25,376 nucleotides of DNA, from IMG/VR virus record IMGVR_UViG_3300045977_000195, positions 1 through 25,376 of that record; one strand, written 5' to 3'. The notes beneath the pieces are model-generated. The model saw only the letters and a program-made list of their open reading frames with translations. It had not been told where the DNA came from and did no database searches. This document shows positions 13,069 to 18,751 of this stretch, piece after piece. A program made the position numbers and the translations under genes. Position 1 is the first letter of the stretch, and every line of letters starts with the position of its first letter. The stretch is from a virus.

Positions 13069-13071
13069 GAC

Positions 13072-13203
13072 ATGCTGCTGCTCGGACTGGGTCCGTCGTT
13101 GCTGGCGATCGCGCTGTTCATCGCCGCCTGGGCGCTCATCGGCCTGGCGGTGTTTGGCATCGCCTGGTGCGTGCGCGCCGCATATCGGAGGGCAACCAGA
13201 TGA
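13072..13203 (+). CDS. 43-aa one-helix membrane protein
   Basis: ATG 13072 has GAGAGGTGAG about 4 nt upstream. The product is nearly all hydrophobic (LLAIALFIAAWALIGLAVFG across residues 10-29), with a basic C-terminus (RAAYRRATR) predicted to stay in the cytoplasm. The TGA overlaps the next ATG (ATGA). Confidence 0.68.
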   Translation: MLLLGLGPSLLAIALFIAAWALIGLAVFGIAWCVRAAYRRATR

Positions 13204-13466
13204 AGATCCACCCATGGGCCGACGTCTGCGCGAACGCCGACGACTGCATCAAGAAGGGCGCCAACGTCTACCAGCTCTGGAATTGCCAGCACTGCGGCGC
13301 CAAGCAGGCAATGCCCGACCCCAACGTGTTCTACATGTTCGGTGATTGCGAGGAGTGCGGCAAACGCACCGACATCAAGAGCGCCGGCCACAATTTCCGC
13401 TGCGAGTTTCTGTCGAACAACAAGGCGATGATGGATCGCACCTTCGGGAAAGAATCCGATGGGTAA
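13200..13466 (+). CDS. Zinc-ribbon protein, 88 aa
   Basis: ATG 13200 (MKIHPWADVCANADDC) follows GGAGGG about 8 nt away. Two CxxC knuckles, NCQHCGAKQ (about 29-37) and DCEECGKRT (about 49-57), form a probable treble-clef or ribbon site, with further cysteines at 10, 16 and about 68. It is small, soluble and cytoplasmic, and may be a nucleic-acid- or protein-binding adaptor. Confidence 0.75.
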   Translation: MKIHPWADVCANADDCIKKGANVYQLWNCQHCGAKQAMPDPNVFYMFGDCEECGKRTDIKSAGHNFRCEFLSNNKAMMDRTFGKESDG

Positions 13467-13566
13467 GCAGAAACACAAGATCGCTGCCGTGCGGCTGTTC
13501 CTGGTGATCTGCTGCCCGCTGCTTCTCGTCTTTCCGTATTTTCGGCAGCTGTGGAGGGAAGAGTGA
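13459..13566 (+). CDS. 35-aa one-helix membrane peptide
   Basis: The ATG at 13459 overlaps the preceding gene by 8 nt. The sequence is a basic N-terminus (MGKQKHK), a hydrophobic core (AAVRLFLVICCPLLLVFPYF) and a short polar tail (RQLWREE). The stop overlaps the next start (TGATG). There is no strong separate ribosome site, so coupled translation is likely. Confidence 0.6.
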   Translation: MGKQKHKIAAVRLFLVICCPLLLVFPYFRQLWREE

Positions 13567-13733
13567 TGGGTAAGCAGGCCGTCTGCGTGAAATGCGGCAA
13601 GCGCTTTCCGGCGATCGTGCCGGATTACGCCAGCGACGTCACATGCTTTCGCTGCGCCCAGCTCGAGCACGAGCGCCAGGACGCTGAAGCGAAGAAAAAA
13701 CGGGAGGTGAGCAATGAGCCGCGAACCAGTTGA
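13566..13733 (+). CDS. Small zinc-finger protein, 55 aa
   Basis: ATG 13566 (MGKQAVCVKCGKRFP) follows GGAGGGAAG about 5 nt upstream. Two CxxC pairs (C7/C10, and C27/C30 in VTCFRC) define a compact zinc finger, followed by a charged helix (LEHERQDAEAKKKRE). It shares the MGKQ start and surrounding bases with the gene just upstream. Confidence 0.68.
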   Translation: MGKQAVCVKCGKRFPAIVPDYASDVTCFRCAQLEHERQDAEAKKKREVSNEPRTS

Positions 13734-14031
13734 GTATCTCAAGATCAAAGTGAAGCGTATGATCGGGCTGCGGCGAAATCAGCCGCACTTGCATCGCTAC
13801 TGGCTGACCGACGACGAGGGCAACATGCTGTTCGTCATATGCTCAGACAAATACGTTGGCTGGGACCAGGCCGACGTCGCTCGAGAGAGACTGCGCGAGG
13901 TGAACCTGGTCGTCGGGCGCATCGTCAGGGCCGAGCGCGAGATCGCCGTAGCGCTCGAGCAAGTGAAGAACATCGGCCCAACCATCCAGACAATCACAAG
14001 GGCAGCCCGTGAAGCAGGCGTTATTAAATAG
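13714..14031 (+). CDS. Hypothetical protein, 105 aa
   Basis: ATG 13714 (MSREPVEYLKIKVKRM) has GGGAGGTGAG 4 nt upstream and overlaps the preceding gene by 20 nt. A basic beta-rich N-terminal part (RYWLTDDEGNMLFVICSDKYVG) is followed by a long helix (DVARERLREVNLVVGRIVRAEREIAVALEQVKN). No family recognised. Confidence 0.75.
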   Translation: MSREPVEYLKIKVKRMIGLRRNQPHLHRYWLTDDEGNMLFVICSDKYVGWDQADVARERLREVNLVVGRIVRAEREIAVALEQVKNIGPTIQTITRAAREAGVIK

Positions 14032-14119
14032 CTACCCGATCGTCATCATCGCGCTCGGCCTGGCGATGACCGTCGTCTGGATCGCGCTGCTCTGCTACGC
14101 AGCCTGGGGGCTGCTGTGA
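14009..14119 (+). CDS. 36-aa one-helix membrane peptide
   Basis: It starts with GTG 14009, overlapping the preceding gene by 23 nt. After MKQALLNSY the sequence is hydrophobic to the end (PIVIIALGLAMTVVWIALLC and beyond). The stop overlaps the next GTG (GTGA). It is supported by the hydrophobic pattern and tiling overlaps only. Confidence 0.5.
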   Translation: MKQALLNSYPIVIIALGLAMTVVWIALLCYAAWGLL

Positions 14120-14496
14120 AGCTCGGTCCTGACTACAGGATGCCGAAAGCTCGCTGCGTGAATTGTGGGCATAAGGTTGACGGCACGTTCGGTGTCACTA
14201 CCGACGATGACGACACAGAGGTAAAACCCAAGCCTGGGGATTTTACGCTCTGCATCCTATGTGGGCATCTGATGGTTTTCGCGGAGGACATGACCCTTCG
14301 TGAGCCGACCGACAAAGAAAAGATCGAGATCGCGGGCGCCGAGAGCCTCATCGCCGCCTCGACCGCGCTCGACCTTCTTAAGCAGGAGCAGCCCGATGCA
14401 AAACATCGAACAGCAAAACCTCATGCGCGATCTGCTCGCCGCAGTCGACAAAAACCGGCCAATCAAAACGCACGACGTCATCCGCGTCCTGACTGA
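14116..14496 (+). CDS. Two-CxxC metal-binding protein, up to 126 aa
   Basis: It starts with GTG 14116 (MKLGPDYRMPKARCVNCG), following GGGGG about 6 nt away. CVNCG (14-18) and CILCG (46-50) with an acidic insert between them suggest a zinc ribbon. A helical region follows (KEKIEIAGAESLIAASTALDLL). The last 33 residues (basic, Arg/Pro-rich) lie entirely within the next gene, in another frame, and look like shadow sequence. The functional protein may be about 93 residues, or the tail may be genuine overlap coding. Confidence 0.68.
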   Translation: MKLGPDYRMPKARCVNCGHKVDGTFGVTTDDDDTEVKPKPGDFTLCILCGHLMVFAEDMTLREPTDKEKIEIAGAESLIAASTALDLLKQEQPDAKHRTAKPHARSARRSRQKPANQNARRHPRPD

Positions 14497-14650
14497 TGCG
14501 CTGACGCAATGCGTGATCGCGCACGCGCGCGATCGCGACGGTGCCGAGAGCACCATGGCCGGCATCGTCATGCTGATGGATCAGCAGCTCCTGGCGGCAG
14601 ACTTTACCGACCCGCCGCCCGAATACGTCCCACCAAGCACGAGGCATTGA
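14396..14650 (+). CDS. Hypothetical helical protein, 84 aa
   Basis: ATG 14396 (MQNIEQQNLMRDLLAAVD) has AGCAGGAGCAG upstream, with AGGAG about 7 nt away. The overlap with the preceding gene is 101 nt, unusually long. The protein is helical (DVIRVLTDALTQCVIAHARDR, then MAGIVMLMDQQLLA) with a Pro-rich C-terminus. Function unknown. Confidence 0.72.
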   Translation: MQNIEQQNLMRDLLAAVDKNRPIKTHDVIRVLTDALTQCVIAHARDRDGAESTMAGIVMLMDQQLLAADFTDPPPEYVPPSTRH

Positions 14651-14652
14651 CC

Positions 14653-14985
14653 ATGAGAACACGAGACAGGCTCGCCGCTGAGCTTCGCAAGGTTGCCGCG
14701 GTCGCGTCACCCGATCACGCAGCGAAATACGAAGCCTTCGCTGTGCGTGCAGCAAAGGGCGAGTTCGATGATTACGCAGACACCTACGTCTGCCCGATCA
14801 CGCAGCTGTACACCGAGCTGATGAAGGCCGGTTTCAACAAGTTCGCAGCTCGCGTCGCGAACGGGGAGTTCGACGCTACCAAGGAAGAGAGCGACGAGTG
14901 GGCGCGTAGCCCATCAGGCCAGGATGCCGCAAAGCGCCTGCCGCCGGAAATGCGAAAGCTCCTCGGCCTGGATCTGCTGAATTAG
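14653..14985 (+). CDS. Hypothetical protein, 110 aa
   Basis: ATG 14653 (MRTRDRLAAELRKVAAV) follows GAGG about 9 nt upstream, 2 nt after the previous stop. It is soluble and helical, with repeated A-KGEFD / ANGEFDATKEESDEW segments (about 35-45 and 72-85) that look like a short internal duplication. It is the last gene before promoter cassette B. Confidence 0.74.
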   Translation: MRTRDRLAAELRKVAAVASPDHAAKYEAFAVRAAKGEFDDYADTYVCPITQLYTELMKAGFNKFAARVANGEFDATKEESDEWARSPSGQDAAKRLPPEMRKLLGLDLLN

Positions 14986-14990
14986 CCTGC

Positions 14991-15077
14991 AAAATAAGGG
15001 GTTTTTGACCCTAAACTCCGTTGTTGACAGGGGTGTCAAAATGGCCGATAACCCTGGGGTCACAACGGAGTTGAGCC
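14991..15077 (+). promoter_or_regulatory. Promoter/operator cassette B for the PP-loop gene
   Basis: AAAATAAGGGGTTT (14991-15004) lies 33 bp before TTGACA (15024-15029). A 17-bp spacer leads to GATAAC (15047-15052), then GTCACA (15059-15064) and CGGAG before the ATG. TGACA-GGGG-TGTCA (15025-15038) is identical to cassette A. The -35-to-ATG distance is 54 bp against 55 bp in cassette A. Confidence 0.75.
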
Positions 15078-15854
15078 ATGAACGAAGCGACCCGCACCTC
15101 ACCGATGATCGTCTCTTACGGAATGGGCGTCGACAGCACCGCGGTGCTCGTCGGCCTGGCGCAGCGCGGTGAGCGCCCCGACGCGATCCTGTTTGCGGAC
15201 ACCGGCTCGGAGAAGCCTGAGACGTACGCGTACCTCGCCACGATCAATGCGTGGCTCGAGACGGTCGGTTTTCCCCAGGTCACGGTCGTGAAGAACCCGC
15301 GGCTGAAGAGCGGCGACAAGAGCCTCTACGAGGCTTGCCACCGCACCCAGGTTTTGCCGGCGCTCGCCTACGGCATGCACCAGTGCTCGATCGTCTGGAA
15401 GCTCGACCCGCAGATGTGGTTCGTGCGCGGCAACCGCAACCAAGGCATCAAACCCTGGCAGCCGGCCGTCGACGCCTGGGCGCGCGGCGAGCTGGTCACC
15501 TTCTGCATCGGCTACGACAATGGCGATCGCGATCGCAAGCGCTGCTCGCAAGCGTTCGGCAAGACCCAGGAAGGTTTCCAGAATCGTTACCCGCTGATCG
15601 AGTGGGGCTGGGATCGCGAGGAGTGTGAGCGCCAGATCGCAGCGGCCGGTTTGCCGGTCCCGGTGAAGAGCGCCTGCTTCTTCTGCCCCGCATCAACCAA
15701 ACCAGAGATCGATAGCCTGGTTGCCAAGCACCCAAACCTGGTTGCGATGGCGATCGAGCTGGAGACACGCGCGAAGGAAAAAGGCCTGAAGAGCGTGAAA
15801 GGCCTGGGCCGTCGTTGGGCCTGGGGAGACTACGTCAACAACACCGCAGCTTAG
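15078..15854 (+). CDS. PP-loop ATP pyrophosphatase, PAPS-reductase/DndC-like, 258 aa
   Basis: The N-terminal SYGMGVDSTAVLVG (13-26) is the PP-loop that binds ATP in adenylating enzymes such as PAPS reductase, DndC and QueC. LFADTGSEKPETYAYL (38-53) is the following conserved block. A middle region has C87, GMHQCSIVWKLDPQ (99-112), C143 and C156. YPLIEWGWDREECE (171-184) and KSACFFCPASTKPEI (197-211) are typical of phage and mobile-element PAPS-reductase-like proteins; C200 and C203 could bind a metal or cluster. The family activates a substrate by adenylation or moves sulphur. No sulphate-assimilation genes are present. Sharing a promoter cassette with the DpdA-like gene suggests nucleic-acid modification instead. 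The exact substrate is unknown. Confidence 0.82.
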   Translation: MNEATRTSPMIVSYGMGVDSTAVLVGLAQRGERPDAILFADTGSEKPETYAYLATINAWLETVGFPQVTVVKNPRLKSGDKSLYEACHRTQVLPALAYGMHQCSIVWKLDPQMWFVRGNRNQGIKPWQPAVDAWARGELVTFCIGYDNGDRDRKRCSQAFGKTQEGFQNRYPLIEWGWDREECERQIAAAGLPVPVKSACFFCPASTKPEIDSLVAKHPNLVAMAIELETRAKEKGLKSVKGLGRRWAWGDYVNNTAA

Positions 15855-15875
15855 TCACAGCAAGGAGAGACTGAC

Positions 15876-16067
15876 ATGAAGGCAATCAACTCAGAGGTGC
15901 TCGAGCGAGCACGCGAAACGGCCGACACCGCGGTACACACCGCCTTCGGCAAAAATCCTGGCAACGTCGCCTACGGATCCGGCGCGCACGATTACTGGCG
16001 CACAGTGTTCGAAGCGACCGTCGCAGCTCACATCATGGCCGATCGTATCGAGCGGGGGATCTACTGA
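15876..16067 (+). CDS. Hypothetical protein, 63 aa
   Basis: ATG 15876 (MKAINSEVLERARETADT) is preceded by the GTCACAGCAAGGAGAGA leader (15854-15870), a member of the repeated leader family. It is a small soluble helical protein containing the FGKNPGNVAYGSGAHDYWRT segment. It overlaps the next ATG by one base. Function unknown. Confidence 0.75.
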   Translation: MKAINSEVLERARETADTAVHTAFGKNPGNVAYGSGAHDYWRTVFEATVAAHIMADRIERGIY

Positions 16068-16291
16068 TGAAGGACACGAGCATCAACATCGCAAAAGCAG
16101 GCATCCGCATTCAGCGCTACTCGGCGCTGTCGGAGCCGGAAGCGACATCGCACGTTCGTGTGTACCGCAGCTCGCCAGAGCGGATCGCGCTTCAGATCCG
16201 TCACGAGCGGAGCTTCGCTCACGCCGAGCTGCCGGCCGCCGCGGTCGACCAGCTCATCGCAGCGCTCCAGGCCGGTCGGGGAGAGATCTGA
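16067..16291 (+). CDS. Hypothetical protein, 74 aa
   Basis: The start ATG 16067 shares its A with the preceding TGA (TGATG). The predicted fold is beta-rich (INIAKAGIRIQRYSALSE, then HVRVYRSSPERIALQIRHER) with a closing helix (PAAAVDQLIAALQAG). It is coupled to its neighbours on both sides. No family recognised. Confidence 0.74.
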   Translation: MKDTSINIAKAGIRIQRYSALSEPEATSHVRVYRSSPERIALQIRHERSFAHAELPAAAVDQLIAALQAGRGEI

Positions 16292-16668
16292 TGGAACGTG
16301 CAGTCGCAATCAAAAAGCTCCGGCAGATGCTGGGCAACAAGTTCGCCTACGTCATCAACGCGAATGCGCCTGGCGCCGAGAAGCGCCAGGAGGCCTACGA
16401 GCTGTTCAAGAAGGTGAACGCCACCCGCGACGAACTAGCCAAGGAGCTGCAAGCTCGGTCGGCCGCGGTGCTCGCCGCGGATCCTGAGTACCAGCGGCTC
16501 AAGGAGCGCTACCACACTACTAGGCAGCACGCCGAGCAGCTCGGCGCCACGGCACGGCACTACAAGATCGAGGTCGGCCGCGACGAGAAGCTCTTCTTCC
16601 ATGTCGACGCGCAAGGCGACAGCTGGGAGGAGATCATCGCGAAGCTCAAAGCAAACAAGAAGCTCTGA
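16291..16668 (+). CDS. Coiled-coil protein, 125 aa
   Basis: ATG 16291 overlaps the preceding TGA (TGATG), with GGGGAGAG about 5 nt upstream. Residues 30-90 are a charged coiled coil (QEAYELFKKVNATRDELAKE through YQRLKERYHTTRQHAEQLG). The C-terminus KLFFHVDAQGDSWEEIIAKL may form a small domain. Function unknown. Confidence 0.74.
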   Translation: MERAVAIKKLRQMLGNKFAYVINANAPGAEKRQEAYELFKKVNATRDELAKELQARSAAVLAADPEYQRLKERYHTTRQHAEQLGATARHYKIEVGRDEKLFFHVDAQGDSWEEIIAKLKANKKL

Positions 16669-16683
16669 AGGGAGGTGAGACAC

Positions 16684-16899
16684 ATGGCACAGAAGCATCA
16701 GCCAACATACGACGAACGATGCGCGGAGCTGGCTGATTACTTTCTCGAGGATGAAGGCGGACTCAGCGCTCCGCGCTACATCAACGAGCTGGCCGCCGAG
16801 ATCCAGGCCACGGTCGAAAATTTCATCGAGCGTGAACGCCAGAACCTCGAGCCGCCAGATCCGCCTGGCTTTGAAGGCGGGTTTGCGGATAATCACTGA
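16684..16899 (+). CDS. Hypothetical acidic protein, 71 aa
   Basis: ATG 16684 (MAQKHQPTYDERCAELADYF) has GGGAGGTGAG about 4 nt upstream; a GTG three codons earlier lies within that site. The protein is acidic and helical (INELAAEIQATVENFIERERQ) with a Pro/Gly tail. It is the last gene of the rightward operon, before the converging terminator. Confidence 0.72.
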   Translation: MAQKHQPTYDERCAELADYFLEDEGGLSAPRYINELAAEIQATVENFIERERQNLEPPDPPGFEGGFADNH

Positions 16900-16949
16900 T
16901 CGTCGTGAGTCCCCGCCGGCATTACCCCGGCATCTAGGAGGCAGACGAT

Positions 16950-16985
16950 AAAGAGGCCGCCTTGTTTGCGACGAGGCGGCCTCTT
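16950..16985. terminator. Converging hairpin terminator
   Basis: AAGAGGCCGCC (16951-16961) and GGCGGCCTCTT (16975-16985) are exact 11-bp arms with a 13-nt loop. They lie between the ends of the rightward and the late leftward operons. T-rich flanks are short on both strands (CTCTTCGG, CTCTTTATC), so it is probably bidirectional but not a strong classic terminator. Confidence 0.7.
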
Positions 16986-17018
16986 CGGCTCACCGGTAAA
17001 GGGAGCTGCTCTCAGCGT

Positions 17019-17040
17019 GTCACAGCAGAGGAGCGATCGG
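17019..17040 (+). promoter_or_regulatory. Orphan GTCACAG leader element
   Basis: GTCACAGCAGAGGAG (17019-17033) matches the leader found upstream of plus-strand genes, complete with a ribosome site, but no start codon follows at a usable distance. The 178-bp gap 16900-17077 holds this remnant and the terminator hairpin. It may be the relic of a lost small gene. Confidence 0.4.
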
Positions 17041-17077
17041 GAAGATACCCTCGCCCAGACACGCCGACAAGCCTACC

Positions 17078-17410
17078 TCACCACTTGTACCATTTAGGCC
17101 TGGCGCCACCGCACTGCGATCGGTAGATCGCCGGCACGAGCCAGTTACCGGTCGTCGGGCCGGCCGGATCAAATCCAGGATCGCCTTTGCCGGTGCCGAT
17201 CGCGACGCGCGGGTCGCAGCTCGTCCTGCGCGCCAGGTCGAACGCTACTGCGATCGGCGGGACCGCGGCGAGCGGCACCTGGTAGATCGGCTGCGCCGGC
17301 GCCGGCGGCGATTCCTTGTAGATCCTGACCCTGGGCCTGGCGTCGCCCGTCGATGGAAAGGCCACCGCGATCAGCAGCAGCGTCGCAAAAAACATCCGCA
17401 AGTATTTCAT
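17078..17410 (-). CDS. Exported hypothetical protein, 110 aa
   Basis: ATG 17410-17408 (MKYLRMFFATLLLIAVAFPS) has AGGGGGAAG about 3-4 nt upstream. Residues 1-24 form a Sec signal peptide. The mature part is Pro-rich and basic (RPRVRIYKESPPAPAQPIYQ), with two cysteines and an aromatic basic end (RPKWYKW). Its place at the end of the late operon makes a lysis or envelope role possible, but no spanin, holin or endolysin motif is evident. Confidence 0.72.
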   Translation of the reverse strand: MKYLRMFFATLLLIAVAFPSTGDARPRVRIYKESPPAPAQPIYQVPLAAVPPIAVAFDLARRTSCDPRVAIGTGKGDPGFDPAGPTTGNWLVPAIYRSQCGGARPKWYKW

Positions 17411-17850
17411 AGCTTCCCCCTGTGAACCCGCAGCTCTGCGATCTCGAATGATTCGAGCGCTACCGGAAACGTAACGCGTACCTCCTGATCTGTCTCCAGC
17501 TCGAGCGCATCGAGCAAGCCTTTGGAGATGTCGGCGACGCGGCCGGTCTGCTCTCCCGGGCCCCAGTCGGCCGGCCTGGCGAGGAAGGCCTTGCCCGTCT
17601 CTGGGTTCTCGACCAGGGCCAACTCGGCGAGCAGCTCCTCGCGCGGGTTGACGTCGTAGTCCCACCGGCATGCGACGTAAAATTTGTCTGGGTTGAGGCG
17701 CCTGGCGAGCCCCGTCGTGCCTTCCGGTTGCTCCTCCAGGAAGAGCGAGGGCTGATCGTCCACGCTGTAGATAAACGCGAGCGCTTCGTCGGGCGCCACG
17801 CCGCTGTCGTCGGGCCCGCCAAACCAGCTCACCTTGCCGAGCACCATCAT
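17407..17850 (-). CDS. Phage protein with RlpA/double-psi-barrel-like features, 147 aa
   Basis: The start is ATG 17850 (MMVLGKVSWFGGPDDSGVAP), AGGAG about 7 nt upstream; MM leaves a one-codon ambiguity. VSWFGGPDDSGVAPDE (7-22) and TGRVADISKGLLDALELETDQEVRVTF (102-128) resemble the double-psi beta-barrel of RlpA/barwin-like proteins (G-R-x-x-D-x-S...L-x-L...V-x-V). RLNPDKFYVACRWDYD (51-66) is a further conserved-looking block. There is no signal peptide. It may act on peptidoglycan or be a structural tail component; the fold assignment is tentative. Confidence 0.75.
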   Translation of the reverse strand: MMVLGKVSWFGGPDDSGVAPDEALAFIYSVDDQPSLFLEEQPEGTTGLARRLNPDKFYVACRWDYDVNPREELLAELALVENPETGKAFLARPADWGPGEQTGRVADISKGLLDALELETDQEVRVTFPVALESFEIAELRVHRGKL

Positions 17851-18050
17851 TTGCGGCTCCTGATTTTTACGAACACCTCGTCGGGTGTTTCCTTCACGCA
17901 CACCGCGACCTCGAACACGCGCACGGTAGATCCGCCGCCTTTGCACTCGTTCGCCGCCGGCCGCACCATCGTGATGTAGTCGCTCTCGACCCAGATCGGG
18001 CCGCCATGCAGCTGCGTCAGCATGATGAGCGCGAGCGCCAGGTTTCTCAT
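17847..18050 (-). CDS. Small exported-looking FlbD-pattern protein, 67 aa
   Basis: ATG 18050-18048 overlaps the TGA of the LamG gene (ATGA), and its own ribosome site is weak, so translation is probably coupled. MRNLALALIMLTQLHGG could be a signal or anchor segment. The rest (IWVESDYITMVRP...CKGGGSTVRVFEVAVCVKE then PDEVFVKI) resembles the short FlbD-like pattern seen at 549-764. Two cysteines may pair if exported. Confidence 0.66.
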   Translation of the reverse strand: MRNLALALIMLTQLHGGPIWVESDYITMVRPAANECKGGGSTVRVFEVAVCVKETPDEVFVKIRSRK

Positions 18051-18751
18051 GGAATGAACGGCGCGATCGGCACTGTGATGGTCGCCGGTGAGCCGGTATA
18101 GCGCGCCTTGCCTTTGGTGATGCGAAGCTCGTCCATATTGAAAAAACCGTAGGTGCCGTTCCAGTAGCCAATGCAGAGCGGGCCGGTGTTTGCCGGGAAC
18201 GCCAGCGCTGACGTCCACTGCGCGCGGCGCGTGCCATCGAAATAGGTGCTGAACGTCGTGCCCTCTCGCTGCACGACATGGTGATGAAAGATGCCATCGA
18301 TCGCTGCGACACCCATGTCGCGACCTGAAGCAATATCCCAGCTCGCGCCATTGCTGCTTGCGTAGAATGCGTGAATGCCGGCTTGCAGATAGCCCATCAT
18401 CCAGGGTGTGTAGACGATGCCGCCATCGCGCATGAGCGTTGGCTTACCGTCGCCGGCGCCAGCGATGAGTTGGCAAAAATACTCGACCGTGAACGGGCCG
18501 GCTCCGAAATCGAAATCGACATGGCTGCCGGGACTGACGAGCTGGCCGTTGGCATTGAGCGATGCCGTGCCAAACTTTTTCGCGGCCGTCGTCAGCGTCG
18601 CCGCGGCGCCGCCGGCGTTCCAGGCACGCGCCGGATTTGCGCTGTCGAGGAAAGGGCCGTTGTAGCCATTGGCGCCGTCAAAGTGCAGCAGCGCGACCGT
18701 GTATGGGTCGCGCGTGGAGCCGAGCATCTTCTGCGACATGGCGACGAACAT
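18047..18751 (-). CDS. LamG/concanavalin-like phage protein, 234 aa
   Basis: ATG 18751 overlaps the tail-fibre stop (TAATG). VALLHFDGANGYNGPFLDSA (19-38), TLTTAAKKFGTASLN (52-66) and FTVEYFCQLIAG (86-97) are the opening of a LamG_3-type beta-sandwich. FFNMDELRITKGKARYTG (about 204-221) is its closing motif. Such domains bind glycans and occur in tail or decoration proteins. Directly after the fibre gene, it is likely a second receptor-binding or decoration component. Confidence 0.87.
   Translation of the reverse strand: MFVAMSQKMLGSTRDPYTVALLHFDGANGYNGPFLDSANPARAWNAGGAAATLTTAAKKFGTASLNANGQLVSPGSHVDFDFGAGPFTVEYFCQLIAGAGDGKPTLMRDGGIVYTPWMMGYLQAGIHAFYASSNGASWDIASGRDMGVAAIDGIFHHHVVQREGTTFSTYFDGTRRAQWTSALAFPANTGPLCIGYWNGTYGFFNMDELRITKGKARYTGSPATITVPIAPFIP

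Noticed and set aside
12585-13199. Upstream extension of the zinc-ribbon gene frame through the methyltransferase
   Set aside because: The sequence is low-complexity shadow of the methyltransferase; the ATG at 13200 has a proper ribosome site and an ATGA overlap.
13458-13577. Repeated GATGGGTAAGCAG at two successive gene starts (13459 and 13566)
   Set aside because: Short shared start context (MGKQ) only; the proteins differ completely afterwards, so I do not claim a gene duplication.
15078-15854. Reading the PP-loop gene as a sulphate-assimilation PAPS reductase
   Set aside because: No partner genes for sulphate assimilation are present, and the YPLIEWGWDREE and ACFFCPAS blocks fit the broader phage PP-loop family rather than a CysH enzyme.
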